Shown here in pieces: positions 1 through 10,357 of a stretch of 64,000 nt of DNA. The stretch's first letter is position 1, and the number at the start of each line of letters is the position of its first letter. Source of the DNA: Stratiolaelaps scimitus (Eukaryota; Arthropoda; Arachnida; Mesostigmata; Laelapidae); NCBI GenBank assembly GCA_019614645.1, contig JABWDB010000004.1, positions 17,732,001 through 17,796,000 on the forward strand. Direction: 5' to 3'. Position numbers and translations under genes: made by a program. Under the pieces are notes generated by a model. That model did not search any database. It saw nothing but the letters and a program-made list of their open reading frames with translations, and had not been told where the DNA came from.

Positions 1-78
<78 letters not shown>

Positions 79-90
79 ATTATATATATA
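1..90. repeat. Compound (CA)n-(TA)n microsatellite at the window edge
   Basis: About seven CA units run directly into about thirty uninterrupted TA units ending at 76, then a short imperfect TA tail to 90. It is cut by the start of the window, so its full length is unknown. It is among the longest pure TA tracts here. Confidence 0.97.
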
Positions 91-620
91 GTATACACGT
101 ATGGATTGGCTTATTCTCCAACCCCCTCCGCTGCCCACTATCCAGTACATGATCGTTTAAGGATCTAGACCTTGTTGCCGTAGGACGCAAATACGATACA
201 GAGAATATTTGGCGTGCTCCTTCATCTGTTTCAATTCGTTTCGTCGACTGACGAAAGTTACTAACGCTGACCAAGTCGCGTGCCAAGCGGACATTTGAGA
301 CATATCATCCTGATCAGGACCATTAAGAACTAATTACAATGGCAAAGCGAAGAATACAAAGCAGTAGTAGCCGGGCTGCCTTTCGACATTATGACATCAA
401 AATGAGTGAGAATGCCTTGTAAAGCCGGAGTGGGTCAGGGATGCGTCGATCATTGGTTGACATTCTCTATACCTAGCTGGCAGAAATGACGGAAGCCCAC
501 ATGACGGAGAACGTACAAGGCACGATGTTAGTTAACAATGAGATAATTAGTTATCTCCTGTGCTCCGATCTGTTTTTTTTTTGCTGATGTTATCGCTGAT
601 ATAGCCTACACAACCGTTGT
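91..620. other. Unique sequence without a supported gene
   Basis: Mixed-composition sequence with no repeat cluster and no convincing reading frame. The only structure I noted is a perfect 7-bp inverted repeat with a 4-base loop at 540-557 (arms GAGATAA and TTATCTC). Confidence 0.6.
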
Positions 621-1740
621 TGCCGGCACGGTAGTCGCTTTGCCTCTCCGAGCTTAGTAACGCCCAATGCAAAAGCTAATAAAAGTGGTTCGTCCGTCCG
701 TTTGCATTCGTCATGAGCTTTAGCATTCATTCAGCAGCCTCCGAGCAGTCGCTTCTGCGATGAATGCGTTCTCGCCCGTCGCGACTCCGAGTTCTGATTG
801 CAGTCGCTCTGAATTCACGCGGTGGATTCAGACTCATCGGACATCATTGCCTTATCAGAATCATCGCACAAGCTATCTTCTTCTACCGCCGCCACCGCCA
901 CCACCGCCAGCGCATTAGTCACCACTGCCGCCTCATCGGTCCACAATCGGCCGCTAAACTGTGTCACTATAGTCGCCATCAATAGTTTCGACTTCGTTCA
1001 TCTCTGTGGTCTTCACTGATCATTTCTGCCCGAGCTACTGCTGCAGCAGTGGTAGCAACGGCCTCCGAGCATCTGCCGGAGCCATCTTCCGTCCCACTGC
1101 CATTACAACTGGTGCGCGGCGGCCACGAGGGACAGACGACGCTCCTGGAATTAGCCTCCCCCCTTCTACTTCGAACAGACAACTACGCCTCTTGCGCGAC
1201 CATTATTGTTGTGACCATCCCACCTGCCGATTAACCGACTGCTACGACTATTACCACTGTTGCTGCTGCTGCGCCGCCGCCACAAATGCAACCACGACCA
1301 GGTCGTCCGAGCCGCGGTGGCGGCTGTTCATGAATCCTCCCTCTAACGTTTCCTCAGCCTGAATCCCCCGCCTCTGGCGACCGCCCTGTTACATGACATT
1401 GGCATTTGCATCCGAAGTCGACACTGTATACCATGTCGCTTGCATGTCGCTATTACTATTATTATGTTAGATATTACCTGTATGACTTCTGTGCGGACTA
1501 TAGACTTCGTTGCTGTCTTCTGACTTATAACTTCGGTTCGCGTTTTCCCATGCCCCGTTCACAACTGCCGGCGCACTGTAACTACTGAAGAGCCAGCCGC
1601 TCCGCGTCACTTTGTCTCTAGCAGTCTCGTGGTCGCTCGCGATGGCCGGGTAACCATCAGCGAGCGCTGACTGACTCGTCCCAGTCTTCTTTCGCAGTGC
1701 TGTTCATTCGGTAGCTGACACTGAGCACTTGTGCTGGTGA
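621..1740. other. GC-rich block with CCG/CCA triplets, no supported gene
   Basis: Pyrimidine-rich and GC-rich sequence with a run of ACC/GCC triplets at about 884-911 and TGC triplets near 1257-1272. Short open frames occur in several frames and both strands. They are mutually overlapping and rich in Arg, Thr and Ser, as expected from triplet-biased DNA rather than a gene. Confidence 0.6.
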
Positions 1741-1741
1741 T

Positions 1742-1759
1742 TGTGTGTGTGTGTGTGTG
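1742..1759. repeat. (GT)9 microsatellite
   Basis: Uninterrupted GT dinucleotide run at the start of a GC-rich stretch (1760-2060) that contains no recognisable gene. Confidence 0.95.
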
Positions 1760-2109
1760 GCCGTGTGCCTATCCTCCCCGGGGGAACAATATCATTTCAG
1801 CGGCGTTGAGCAGAGCGGTGGCAACAAAGAAGCACAACAGCAAATACAACATTGCATGTCCCGAACATCGTCGTCCGCGGCAGCTTCGGGTCAACTGAAT
1901 AGTATTAGCAGCACGCTTTCTCCTCTGCGGCGAGCTCGGAACGAGGTCCGACGCTCAACAGGAGTTAGTTGGCTCGCTCGCTCATTTGGTAGCCGGCTTC
2001 TACAACCTCCAGCTACTCGACGCCACTTTGACGTTCGTAGCCAGAAGTAGCGAACATTAGAGCGTGTGATAGAGTAAGAGGACGGAATAGACAACGAAGC
2101 AAATGAAGC

Positions 2110-2683
2110 CACATCATCTTTAAGTAGTAGTAGACATCCGTCTTGCGAGAGCGATATCTACTCTGCATAACACGTGATTCGTTTTGCGTCCGTTCGTAAT
2201 AGCCCGTGGCTGACAGCGGTCCGCCGTCTAATGTGCATTCGTTTTGGCCACTTGGGTTTAATAACATAGACAAGATATACAAGATATCTATATATATATA
2301 TATACACACGCGTGCGTGTGGAGACCTAGAGTAAATATATGTGTTGCACACTGCTATTGACATGTGATATGATCAACATGTAGGACATAATTTGCTTATC
2401 ATGGATGGCCTGGGGTAGATAATATCACTATTAATATAATTCGTCTTCGTACTTCCATGCGAATAATATGTACAAGTCGAAGGCTTGTTTATAGGCTAAC
2501 GACAAATAGTTGGATGCAATTTGGGGATGTATCGTGCACAGGGATGTGTATTTCTCCGTTCGACCACCCCTGATTCCCAATGTTCCATAGGCAGGTGCTG
2601 CAGGAAGTGGATGTCCACGTGGGGCAGGTGGATAGAATTAACAGCAAGTTCCATTTGTTCTGCTGGGGAATGAGTTCGAAGGA
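2110..2683. other. AT-rich unique stretch
   Basis: No recognisable gene. It holds a 16-bp TA tract at 2289-2304 followed by an alternating CACGCGTGCGTG segment, a purine-pyrimidine alternating sequence. Confidence 0.6.
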
Positions 2684-2759
2684 TTGATACACAGAAGATG
2701 GCATCATACATTAAAAAAACTTTGATACACAAAAGATGGCATCATACATTGAAAAAAAC
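2684..2759. repeat. Two-copy 38-bp tandem duplication
   Basis: Units 2684-2721 and 2722-2759 match except for a few positions (ACAGAAG versus ACAAAAG, ATTAA versus ATTGA). Each unit ends in a run of A. The low divergence suggests a fairly recent slippage or unequal-exchange event. Confidence 0.92.
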
Positions 2760-3200
2760 AACAGTTGTTTGCTAACCCTTGAAAAGCATAGCCTTGCTGT
2801 TCCTATACAATGTACATGTTCAAGCGACCATTATTTCAAAGGTGTAAGCAGTGATACTTCTTGGATTGTCACTGCGGCACTGAGTATCCTTCCATCATAG
2901 ATCGTTGTACCTCCGGTCTTCGTTTACAGAAACCTCGCCATTCCAGCAATATTCCTAAATGAGTGGCTATAGGCCATCCTCACTATATTTAGATAAGAGC
3001 ACTTTTACTACCATTGTTTACATGTCAATTAGCTGTGCTATTATAATACATTTAGATATGAAGCGAGCATGTTATCTTGCGATTCTGTTCTTCTCTCGTA
3101 TCTCTTCTTTGTCGTCTTAGTCTTTCTTCGCCGAGTCTCAATTCCTATCTCTATGTGCGCTCACTCCAGCGTTCGGCGCATTCAAATCGTCTCGCAACTC
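2760..3200. other. AT-rich unique stretch, nothing recognised
   Basis: No repeat cluster, no domain-like frame, no RNA gene signature seen. Confidence 0.55.
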
Positions 3201-3261
3201 TGTGTCCGCCTCTACATCCGGCAAGAAAGCACTAGATTCCTTCTACTCATCCATTGGACGG

Positions 3262-4155
3262 ATGCATCTGCCAAAACAAGTGCTGTTATGTTCGTCTGCC
3301 ATTTTTTTTTGTTGTTGCGGTTGCTCTTATTGTCTGTATCTCAATGCGCCTCCTGATATGTACAGCATATATATGTGTGTGGATATATGGCTGGTGGTTC
3401 TGCCGCCGTTGAGGACGTTTCTTTTTCTCTCAATTCGGCGTTTTTGCCGGTGTTCCCTGCGCGCCAAATGGGCAGCGGTCCGCCTCCGCTATCGTCGCTC
3501 GGCCACAGCGACGATCCCTGTCGTCGTTCGGAGCGTTCCAACCGTCAACGCCGTCACCGTTCCGCTGTCACCATACACGTCTCACTTTGCTGCTGCTGCG
3601 GCTGCTGCGGCTGCTGCTGCTGGTGCTGCTCTTCTTCAGGATACAGGTAATACTATATACTGCAGGAGCAACAATATCTCTCACGGCACCCCCGCCCGTT
3701 CCCTCTCCGATCGTCCACCTTCTCTCTATTATTGCTATGCCGGAGCCATTGGCATTGCCGCGGCCGCTGCCAACGTATGCGAACGAATACGCCGTCGTCG
3801 TTGTTGTCGTCGACGTCGACGTCGCCCGTTCGTCGTGACTTTACAGCGTGTTTCTTGTAGCACGCGGGCGGCGAGATCTCGCTGCTGGCGCGGTACTATA
3901 ACTTCTTCCTTTTCATGTTCTTCTTCCTCCTCTTCTTCTTTTCTGAGCTCTCACCCACGCCGCGCGAAAGCTATAAACAAAGTAACAGGATACGCCAACC
4001 CCTCAATCTCGCCCGGCCAACATGGCAAATACACACACACAACACACGCACAAAAAAGAAACACCCAAAGCCGGCTGCTGTCGGCACGCAAGCTCGCGCA
4101 TAGCTGCCTGCGTATCCATACTCACGTACACACACACACATACGTACATATATAG
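3262..4155 (+). other. Longest ATG open frame in the window (297 codons); coding status unsupported
   Basis: The frame stays open for 297 codons from the ATG at 3262. It could be extended upstream only with a non-ATG codon (GTG at 3202). Its translation is dominated by low complexity: a Cys/Phe patch early on, a 12-residue Ala run from GCT/GCG triplets at about 3590-3640, an Arg run near 3790-3830, a Ser run at 3910-3950, and a His/Thr tail from CA repeats near 4110-4150. Two other frames are also open across the same DNA. I recognise no domain and no splice-site framework. The most likely explanation is that triplet repeats lack stop codons in some frames. An unusual low-complexity exon cannot be excluded. 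Confidence 0.12.
3588..3640. repeat. GCT/GCG triplet cluster
   Basis: About 50 bp of GCT with GCG and GGT interruptions. It encodes poly-Ala in one frame, poly-Leu in the second and poly-Cys in the third. All three frames are open, which argues against selection on any one of them. Confidence 0.9.
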
Positions 4156-5385
4156 ACAAGGCAGATGTGCATACATATGTGTAGCTATTTGACTGTCGGC
4201 GTTACGATGCTGCGGCTGCTGGTGGCGACGCCGCAACCGCTCACAGACGTTGTTGTTGTTGTTATCATCATCAGGCTATTCGATGCTGTGGTGAAGGCAG
4301 TGTAGCGGCGGCTGTGGAAGTGAGTACTCACTCTCACTGCTTCGTTGAGCCAATAATAGCCACAGCTGCATAGGCCACTCTTGGCTGTCGCGCCCATTGA
4401 ACGTAGTGCTGCGGGATGGTGAAGAGTGATGCCATCAAGGCGGCGGCAGCAGCGGCTGCGCCATGGTTTAACGCAATGAAGGACAGAGCTATTACAGTAT
4501 ATATATATATATATAAGCGGGCGACAAATGCCGGTCCGGCGGGCGAGTCAGTCCTCGTGTACGGGGTGCGACAAGTACACGACCCACGAGGGGGGCGTTG
4601 CAAGTGATGAAGATCCCGATCGCCTCAATGACGATGGTGTTGGCGTTGGTGGTGTCGAAAACACTGACAATTGCTTACGGCGGGACTTGTCAGTGTTGCT
4701 ACGAAGAGGTCTGATCACTGCGCTCACGTTTCGGCTCGTGATGCTCTACTGTAAAGTTGTGATAGATAAGTGACAGGCCGGTCGATTGATGAGCTGTCAG
4801 CGGGCACGAGAGAAGTTTGAAGACAGCAACAATTGACGAGTTGATGAGTTAGCTATAACCAGCTACAACCACACTACAACAAGCAAGGTGGTGGTGGTCT
4901 ACATACAGCGTGTGTAAGCGCACACATCTAATAAAAGTCGGCTGCCATAGTCAACCTGATTTCACCAAGTACATGATTAGCTGGTCCGCCTCCGCTTGTC
5001 TATATTATGCATATGCACATCGAATGTATCCAGGACGCTTTCCGTACGTGGGCGTATCACCACCATGTGGTCATAACGTATAACAACAACAACAACGACA
5101 TGCTGATCTGTTCTGGTGTTTTCATTGTTGGCGGTGTCGCTGTCGTCGGTTGGTGCTGTGAAAAAGGTTTCTTCTTCCCACGTAATAATTTAATAAAATT
5201 GGCTACAAGGCGCCCTGTAATATGTTGACTACGCGCACTCGCCCTCGCACTTATTTTTATATATCAGTTTATGGAAATGTGTGTCACGACGACTTGCCCA
5301 CGCGTACATGAACTAAGTGATTTGCCTGGAAAGTGATTTGTTCACCTCTCTCGACAACGAAGGACAGTAGCACTGTCGCAATATG
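4156..5385. other. Repeat-containing stretch, no supported gene
   Basis: Holds a GTT run (4249-4264), a GCA/GCG cluster (4440-4460), an 18-bp TA tract (4498-4515), a hairpin (4660-4697) and an AAC run (about 5081-5097). No recognisable protein-coding frame. Confidence 0.6.
4660..4697. other. Perfect inverted repeat, 11-bp arms, 16-base loop
   Basis: Left arm 4660-4670 (AACACTGACAA) is the exact reverse complement of 4687-4697 (TTGTCAGTGTT). The loop is 4671-4686. It could fold as an RNA hairpin if transcribed. There is no direct sign of transcription. Confidence 0.85.
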
Positions 5386-5545
5386 TGTGGCCCGGTGGCC
5401 TCGTGTTGCATTCGTGGCCTTTAAATCGAAGGAGACACGTAATGCACATTTGCATTTAAGGAGTCCTCCTTACGAATCAATAGCGAATGAAATTGTACCG
5501 TGGACGTTAAATGTTGGCGGTATCGAAAAGCCGTAAAGTATACAT
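5386..5545 (+). mobile_element. tRNA-derived SINE, near full-length copy with internal deletion
   Basis: The head has an A-box match at 5388-5398 (TGGCCCGGTGG, close to the pol III consensus TRGCNNAGYGG). It then aligns with the minus-strand copy at 33.0-33.2 kb: the shared CATTCGTGG/TATTCGTGG stretch, a degenerate B-box area near 5424-5433, the TGCACATTTG motif at 5443-5452, and the tail core GTACCGTGGACGTTAA at 5495-5510. About 30 bases between head and B-box present in the 33-kb copy are missing here. Bases 5495-5518 are identical over 24 positions to 34850-34873. The ends are approximate. A SINE is a non-coding retroposon copied with LINE machinery and transcribed from its own A and B boxes. 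Confidence 0.75.
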
Positions 5546-5857
5546 CTGTAAAAAATGTTCCTCTTGCAATGGTCTGATCCAAAGCGAAAATCGGGAACCC
5601 AAACTGAACACCTTCACTGTGATCACACCACTGCGCCTCCACTCCGCACACAGTACACGTAAACCACGCCATAGCTGCTGGCACCGCATATCATTACCGG
5701 TTCTCTATTAACTTTTGCCGTTTTTGCATCGAAAATGTCAGGCTAACTTCATAAGTTGCAGTGTTGCAATGCTAAGCCGGCAAGAATGAGTATTCGTGGC
5801 AGGTCTCTCTCCTCTCTCGCTCCACCAGCCCGAACGTGAGACGTTCCGGAGTCACCG

Positions 5858-6289
5858 CTACACTCTCGCTCCCTTGCACGGACCACGCAAGTCACTCAGT
5901 AGTACGCTAGCTACTGGTCGACCAGAAGTCTTCGAAAGACAATCGGAAGGCAACGCATCTTCTTGTACTTCTCGCACGATGCTTGACGGACTGCCGTAGC
6001 GAAGTTCAGCGGCTGTCCGTAGGTAGCGGCTTGACTCGACGTCTTCGTTCGTCGTATCTGACGGAGGGGCGAAGGCAGAGGGGTTTGGCGGTTGAGGAGA
6101 AACGCTCTGTTGGGCTGAAACGTTTAGATCTGATGACATCCTTGCGTGTCCACCCATCCGCGTAAGCTCAATGCGTGTGCTGATCTCCTGCTTATCGGTT
6201 TTGTCCTTACGAGTTGCATCGGTGTTGCTGGCGATGGTGGTAATGGCAGCGCGAGTCTGTCCCCGCTTGTGTTTTATATAGGCATGCAT
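5858..6289 (-). other. 143-codon open frame of normal complexity, no family recognised
   Basis: From the ATG at 6289 the minus-strand frame stays open for 143 codons to a stop at 5858. It could extend to 6391 only with a GTG start. Unlike most frames here, the translation is not built from repeats. It is hydrophilic, rich in Ser, Thr, Asp, Arg and Pro, with a Pro-rich patch in the middle (SPQPPNPSAFAPP) and no signal peptide or membrane segment. Shorter frames overlap it on the plus strand. I recognise no domain. It could be an unannotated exon of a disordered protein or a chance frame in GC-rich DNA. Confidence 0.2.
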
Positions 6290-6291
6290 AA

Positions 6292-6559
6292 ATGCCTCCG
6301 TCTTTCGTCTGTTTGTCTGTTCGGTGTCTCCGCTAGAGCGTCTGTCCGCTGTTGTGTGTTTTGCGCACGCCTCTGTAAATCTAGTAAACACGGTGCAGGG
6401 CGATCGGCTGAGGAGGCTTTGGGCAATCTGAATGTTGGCTGTGTTTTAGCTACTTCAGAGATTTCGCTAGCCAAAGACTCGGAACGGTTTGAGACGAGAT
6501 CCATCCAAGCGAACCCGGGGAGATGGTAGAGTCAGTGCTGGCGCCTGTAAGCTCGATGC
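6292..6559. other. GC-moderate sequence upstream of a TATA-like motif
   Basis: No repeat cluster and no recognisable gene. Open frames on both strands are short and overlap each other. Confidence 0.5.
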
Positions 6560-6567
6560 TATATAAG
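6560..6567 (+). promoter_or_regulatory. Isolated TATA-box-like motif TATATAAG
   Basis: A good match to the metazoan TATA consensus in non-repetitive surroundings. I see no clear initiator about 30 bases downstream, and the first ATG (6598) opens only a 12-codon frame. It is therefore weak evidence for a promoter. Confidence 0.15.
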
Positions 6568-7560
6568 AAGCAAGAGACAAACTACAAGTTTAATATAATG
6601 AACACAATGACAACGAATCTTGCGATCGAACAGTGATATAACGAATACATATGTAATGCTGTATTTGCTACTTGCTCATGTCCGTATATGAGTGGAAATA
6701 CATAATAATAAATACATAGGTTTATTCTCATGCGGGAAAAATGGTACTTCTCAGGATGATTCGGGCGATTTTCGCTATACTAACTTAAGAAATAGCTCTG
6801 CAGATTCCACGAATCGAAAGATTAGCCTAGACGTGAATGCGGGACGAACTCATCAACCTTACATGTAATCATTGACAGTATCGCACTGTGCGACCACTTA
6901 CCAAAGCAGTGGTTAATTTCTACCTTCAGCGTTCATGGAGTGAAAGTGAATCAATTCAGAGAAGAAAAATACATTAAAAGTACACCCTGGCACAGACTGT
7001 CTAACCATTTGTATTTCAATTTAGTGTCACCGTGGTTACACACCACTTGATCGCTAATCCGCCGTCATACTCTGCAATATCTTGAAATGCTACGTTTCGC
7101 TTCGGCCAATAGGAGGAAAACTCACGTACGTGGCGTGGCTTTAGGTCATCGGCAATCCATGACGTACATTTGAAGTACAGCGCACCTTACACAATGAGTT
7201 ACAAGTTGTTTGTTTGGCCTTTGTTGTAGTCGCTCTATTTATTGAATGACTTCACACAATTTAGCACTGCGTTAACTATTTCGTTATTAGCTTTTGGCGT
7301 CTGAGGGCTTCATCACGCCGGCGTGCTGCAATGTCGTCACTCTTAGCAAATTAGGTTATTAGGAGAACAGCAAATTAGAAGGTAATACTAACACTAATGT
7401 TAATTTCAAACCTTTGACACGTATCGTTCGCTTCGAAATAGGCGAAATAGACTTCGAAATAGACATTCACTGCAAGATTAAAACAAAGAATTTCTGAGAG
7501 CACCCAATATAAAAGAACATAATCGAATCATTGTTGCTTTTGACAGATGGGTGAGGAGGA
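6568..7560. other. AT-rich unique stretch, nothing recognised
   Basis: About 1 kb with stops in all frames, no microsatellite, and no transposon or RNA signature that I can identify. Confidence 0.6.
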
Positions 7561-7990
7561 AGCAATTTTACTAGCACTCAAATGCCCCTCATCCCTGTGG
7601 GTGATGTGTTTGTTTGTGAATGTGTGTGCGAGTGTACGCACCTACTAGCAAATGAAGTTCGTTCTATCAAGGGTTTGCCATTTCTACGAGTGACTCGACA
7701 TCTGGAGGAGATTTTTGCTCTCCCAGTTTGTATATCCTCCCTATGAGAGGGGAACTGTTTCTTCCCTTCGGTTGAGCACGACAACGAACGATTCTCAACC
7801 CAATCTGAATCTGATCGCGGATGTTACCACCACCAACATTCATTGACCGTTGCATAGACTGCGAGACTGTGAACGACTTGAGCAGTAACTCGTGAACGCC
7901 AGGTCTTGACATAGGGTAGAACACAAGCATTCGGCCAACGATTTCGTTGGCAGGGCCAACTCGAGTTGTCGTCATCGTCGTCAACGTCGC

Positions 7991-8010
7991 TGTTGTTGTT
8001 GTTGTTGTTG
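7991..8010. repeat. (TGT)n triplet run
   Basis: Uninterrupted TGT/GTT run following GTCATCGTCGTC. It reads as poly-Asn/Asp on the minus strand in a frame with no other protein-like content. Confidence 0.93.
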
Positions 8011-8265
8011 CTTAGAGGTGTCGTCTGTTGACAACCCGTTGCACCGTGGTGCGCCACGCATGGCCGCCTATACATCAATACATCGTCTATCTGCGGTCCT
8101 GACGCGGTGTCAGCATTTGCTCGTAGCGTTCACACACCTCCGCCCCGGCCTCCTCGAACCGCCAACTGTGGCGGGCTTCGAAATGCTGAGAGCTGCTCGC
8201 TTCTCCTATTATTATATTATGATTTTCATTCGGTAAACGATAGAACAAGCTGTGACAGGCAGCAA

Positions 8266-8287
8266 CGGCGGCGGCGGCGTCGGCGGC
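8266..8287. repeat. (GGC)n triplet run
   Basis: Short GGC run within a CG-rich segment. The plus-strand frames across it give poly-Gly or poly-Arg, the minus-strand frame poly-Ala. Confidence 0.9.
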
Positions 8288-8538
8288 CACCGCGAAAAAG
8301 AAGAAAATGAGTGCACCGCGGTAACGTCGAAGAATTTGAGAACAGTAAGAGGTAACCCTCCCTCCCTCCCCCCATCGTTCATTCACTCACTCACGATCGA
8401 GACGAGGAACACGACAAAGCCGACGACGATGTTTAGACTCACCGGTGATGCTGATGATCGCAGCGGTGACGAGTCTCTGTGCAAACATTTGGCATGCGTT
8501 GAAACAGCAACGACACGCCATTACCGTTGGCATCTTGA

Positions 8539-8556
8539 TGTGTGTGTGTGTGTGTG
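8539..8556. repeat. (GT)9 microsatellite
   Basis: GT run followed by imperfect GGGTGGGTGG G-rich sequence up to about 8582. Confidence 0.93.
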
Positions 8557-8646
8557 CGTGGGTGGGTGGTTGTATGGGTGGACGAACGAAGGGACGAATC
8601 GAAGGCGCGGTCGCCACCAGGCCCCGTTGGCCGGTTGAACAGCGGT

Positions 8647-8740
8647 GGCAGCAGCAGCAGCAGCAGCAACAACAACATACAAATGTAAGTACCACCGCCA
8701 CCACCACCGTAACCACTGTAACCATCGTAACCAGTACAAC
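8647..8740. repeat. CAG-CAA run followed by ACC/GTAACC triplets
   Basis: (CAG)6-7 passes into (CAA)3-4 at 8647-8676. After a gap, ACC/GCC triplets at about 8691-8709 lead into imperfect GTAACC-type hexamers up to about 8740. One plus frame reads nine Gln then Thr/Val repeats. The flanking translation is also low complexity, so a polyQ protein is not supported. Confidence 0.88.
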
Positions 8741-8939
8741 GACGTCGACGACTGCTGCTGCTACCATTACTATTATCTTACACTGTAATAGCCACAATAC
8801 GGAAGCAGTGTGTATGCCGAAAGCGGCACAGGGCGGACAGATCTATCGATGGGCAGGAAGACAGGCCTGGCAGACTGAGAGACATTGCCGCTCTCATCAA
8901 CATCATCGTTTTTCTTCATTTGATGAAAAGTGAACGGGA

Positions 8940-10100
8940 AATCACAGTGTCAATAGCAAAAATCACGTTTATTATAGACTGCATTAGTAGGAATGGCGGC
9001 GACGAGGGGATGATAAAGCAACCTGCTGGGATGTGCCGAAGGGCACTGTATTGCCACATCATGCAATAGTGGTAATGCAAGAAACAAAAAAACACGGAGC
9101 AGGGACCATTGGATCGCGTAGCGAGCGCGACGTATAATTGTATCTTGTGCTTGCTGCTGGATGGCGTCCATTAATCAATCCCACGTGTGACGTCATGCGA
9201 CGATGACACCGCCACTGACGTACTAATGATGGACGTACTACAATTAAATCTGGATCCAATATAGAGTGAACAATGTGGGGCAGATAATGTGATAATAATA
9301 ATAATAATAATGCAGATTGCCAAATACCAAGTGAACCATTCTACAGTTTGCCTCTATCAGAACTCAACATGGGATTAAGTCAACATGAGATGAATGCACC
9401 ATTTGGCATTTGCAAGCATTTGAACATTGATGTTGAACTTGATTTGGTAACGGCTAGCTGATAAATGCTTCATACCTTGAATTCAATCATTATTAGATGT
9501 TACACAGCGCCAAAGGATTGACGTGAGCGATCGCCTTCGTAGATTTTCATTCCCACGACGCACGCCCCTAATGACAGTCATTCCAAGTAGTTTAGTCGTC
9601 TTTGCCTTTTTGCTATTGCAGTACCAAATACGAGCCCATGCGACGACGATGGACAATACCAAGCTGCTCCCACTCAGCCCCCGCTAATAGGAAATTTGTC
9701 CCTGTTTGGGATGTTCGCAAAGCGGCATACGTTCAGTCGCTTGGCCACTTATGTAATATGTATGGTGTATATCAGATTGACGCCTACAACTTTGCACAAA
9801 CAGACAGACGTGTGTATACATTACACATACACATACACAAAGGCAGACGGCCAGAGATAATGCGTAATCTCTGTGGTGAGTAATTTTACCACACACATGC
9901 ACGTAAATGTAAAGATAGTTGGGGGTGTTACCAGCCGTACCTGCCCACACACCGTAGCGACATTGGTTATCGTGTGCGTCCCCACGTATGTATGCCTAAA
10001 GGTGAATCTATACGCATATATTCATTCAGCATTTCGCAATCACTCGATGAATGATTACAAGCCGACGATGATTGTAATAGTGATGGTAACGGCTGGAAGC
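8940..10100. other. Mostly unique stretch with an ATA/AAT run
   Basis: Contains (ATA)n at about 9291-9311 and imperfect CACATA repeats near 9823-9840. Open frames are short and overlap on both strands. No gene recognised. Confidence 0.55.
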
Positions 10101-10237
10101 GAATTCAGGTTCTCGCTCGAAAACGAACCTGTTTCGCCGTCACAGTCGCCAGGGAGGAATCTGTGGCCAATAGGAAAATCGTGCAATACACCTGAGCCGG
10201 TTAGCCGCTTAACGTGGCATCGTCGTTCGACGTCGGC

Positions 10238-10267
10238 GACTGAACCGGTGCCGGCACCGGTTCAGTC
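10238..10267. other. Perfect 30-bp palindrome
   Basis: The left half GACTGAACCGGTGCC is the exact reverse complement of the right half, with no central spacer. It is GC-rich (20 of 30) and lies in non-repetitive sequence, so it is not a by-product of a dinucleotide tract. Such a sequence can extrude a cruciform, fold as an RNA hairpin, or bind a symmetric dimer. Nothing nearby says which. Confidence 0.95.
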
Positions 10268-10319
10268 AGTCGGTTGTCCTCAATGCGTACGCGATGTTTG
10301 TATACCGTTACTCGTTCAA

Positions 10320-10357
10320 ACTCTCTCTCTCTCTCTCTGTCTCTCTCTCGCTCTCTC
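10320..10357. repeat. (CT)n polypyrimidine tract
   Basis: CT run with G interruptions, 52 bases after the perfect palindrome. The minus strand reads GAGAG, the core recognised by arthropod GAGA-type factors. That link is inference only. Confidence 0.93.

Noticed and set aside
5511..5711. Plus-strand frame with CKKCSSC, resembling a zinc-binding exon
   Set aside because: It starts inside the SINE tail. The cysteine spacing does not continue as a known finger, and the minus strand is open as well.
8445..8933. 162-codon frame with a nine-residue Gln run, as in a polyQ protein
   Set aside because: The rest of the translation is Cys/Val and Thr/Ala repeats from GT and ACC runs, and overlapping frames on the other strand are equally long.
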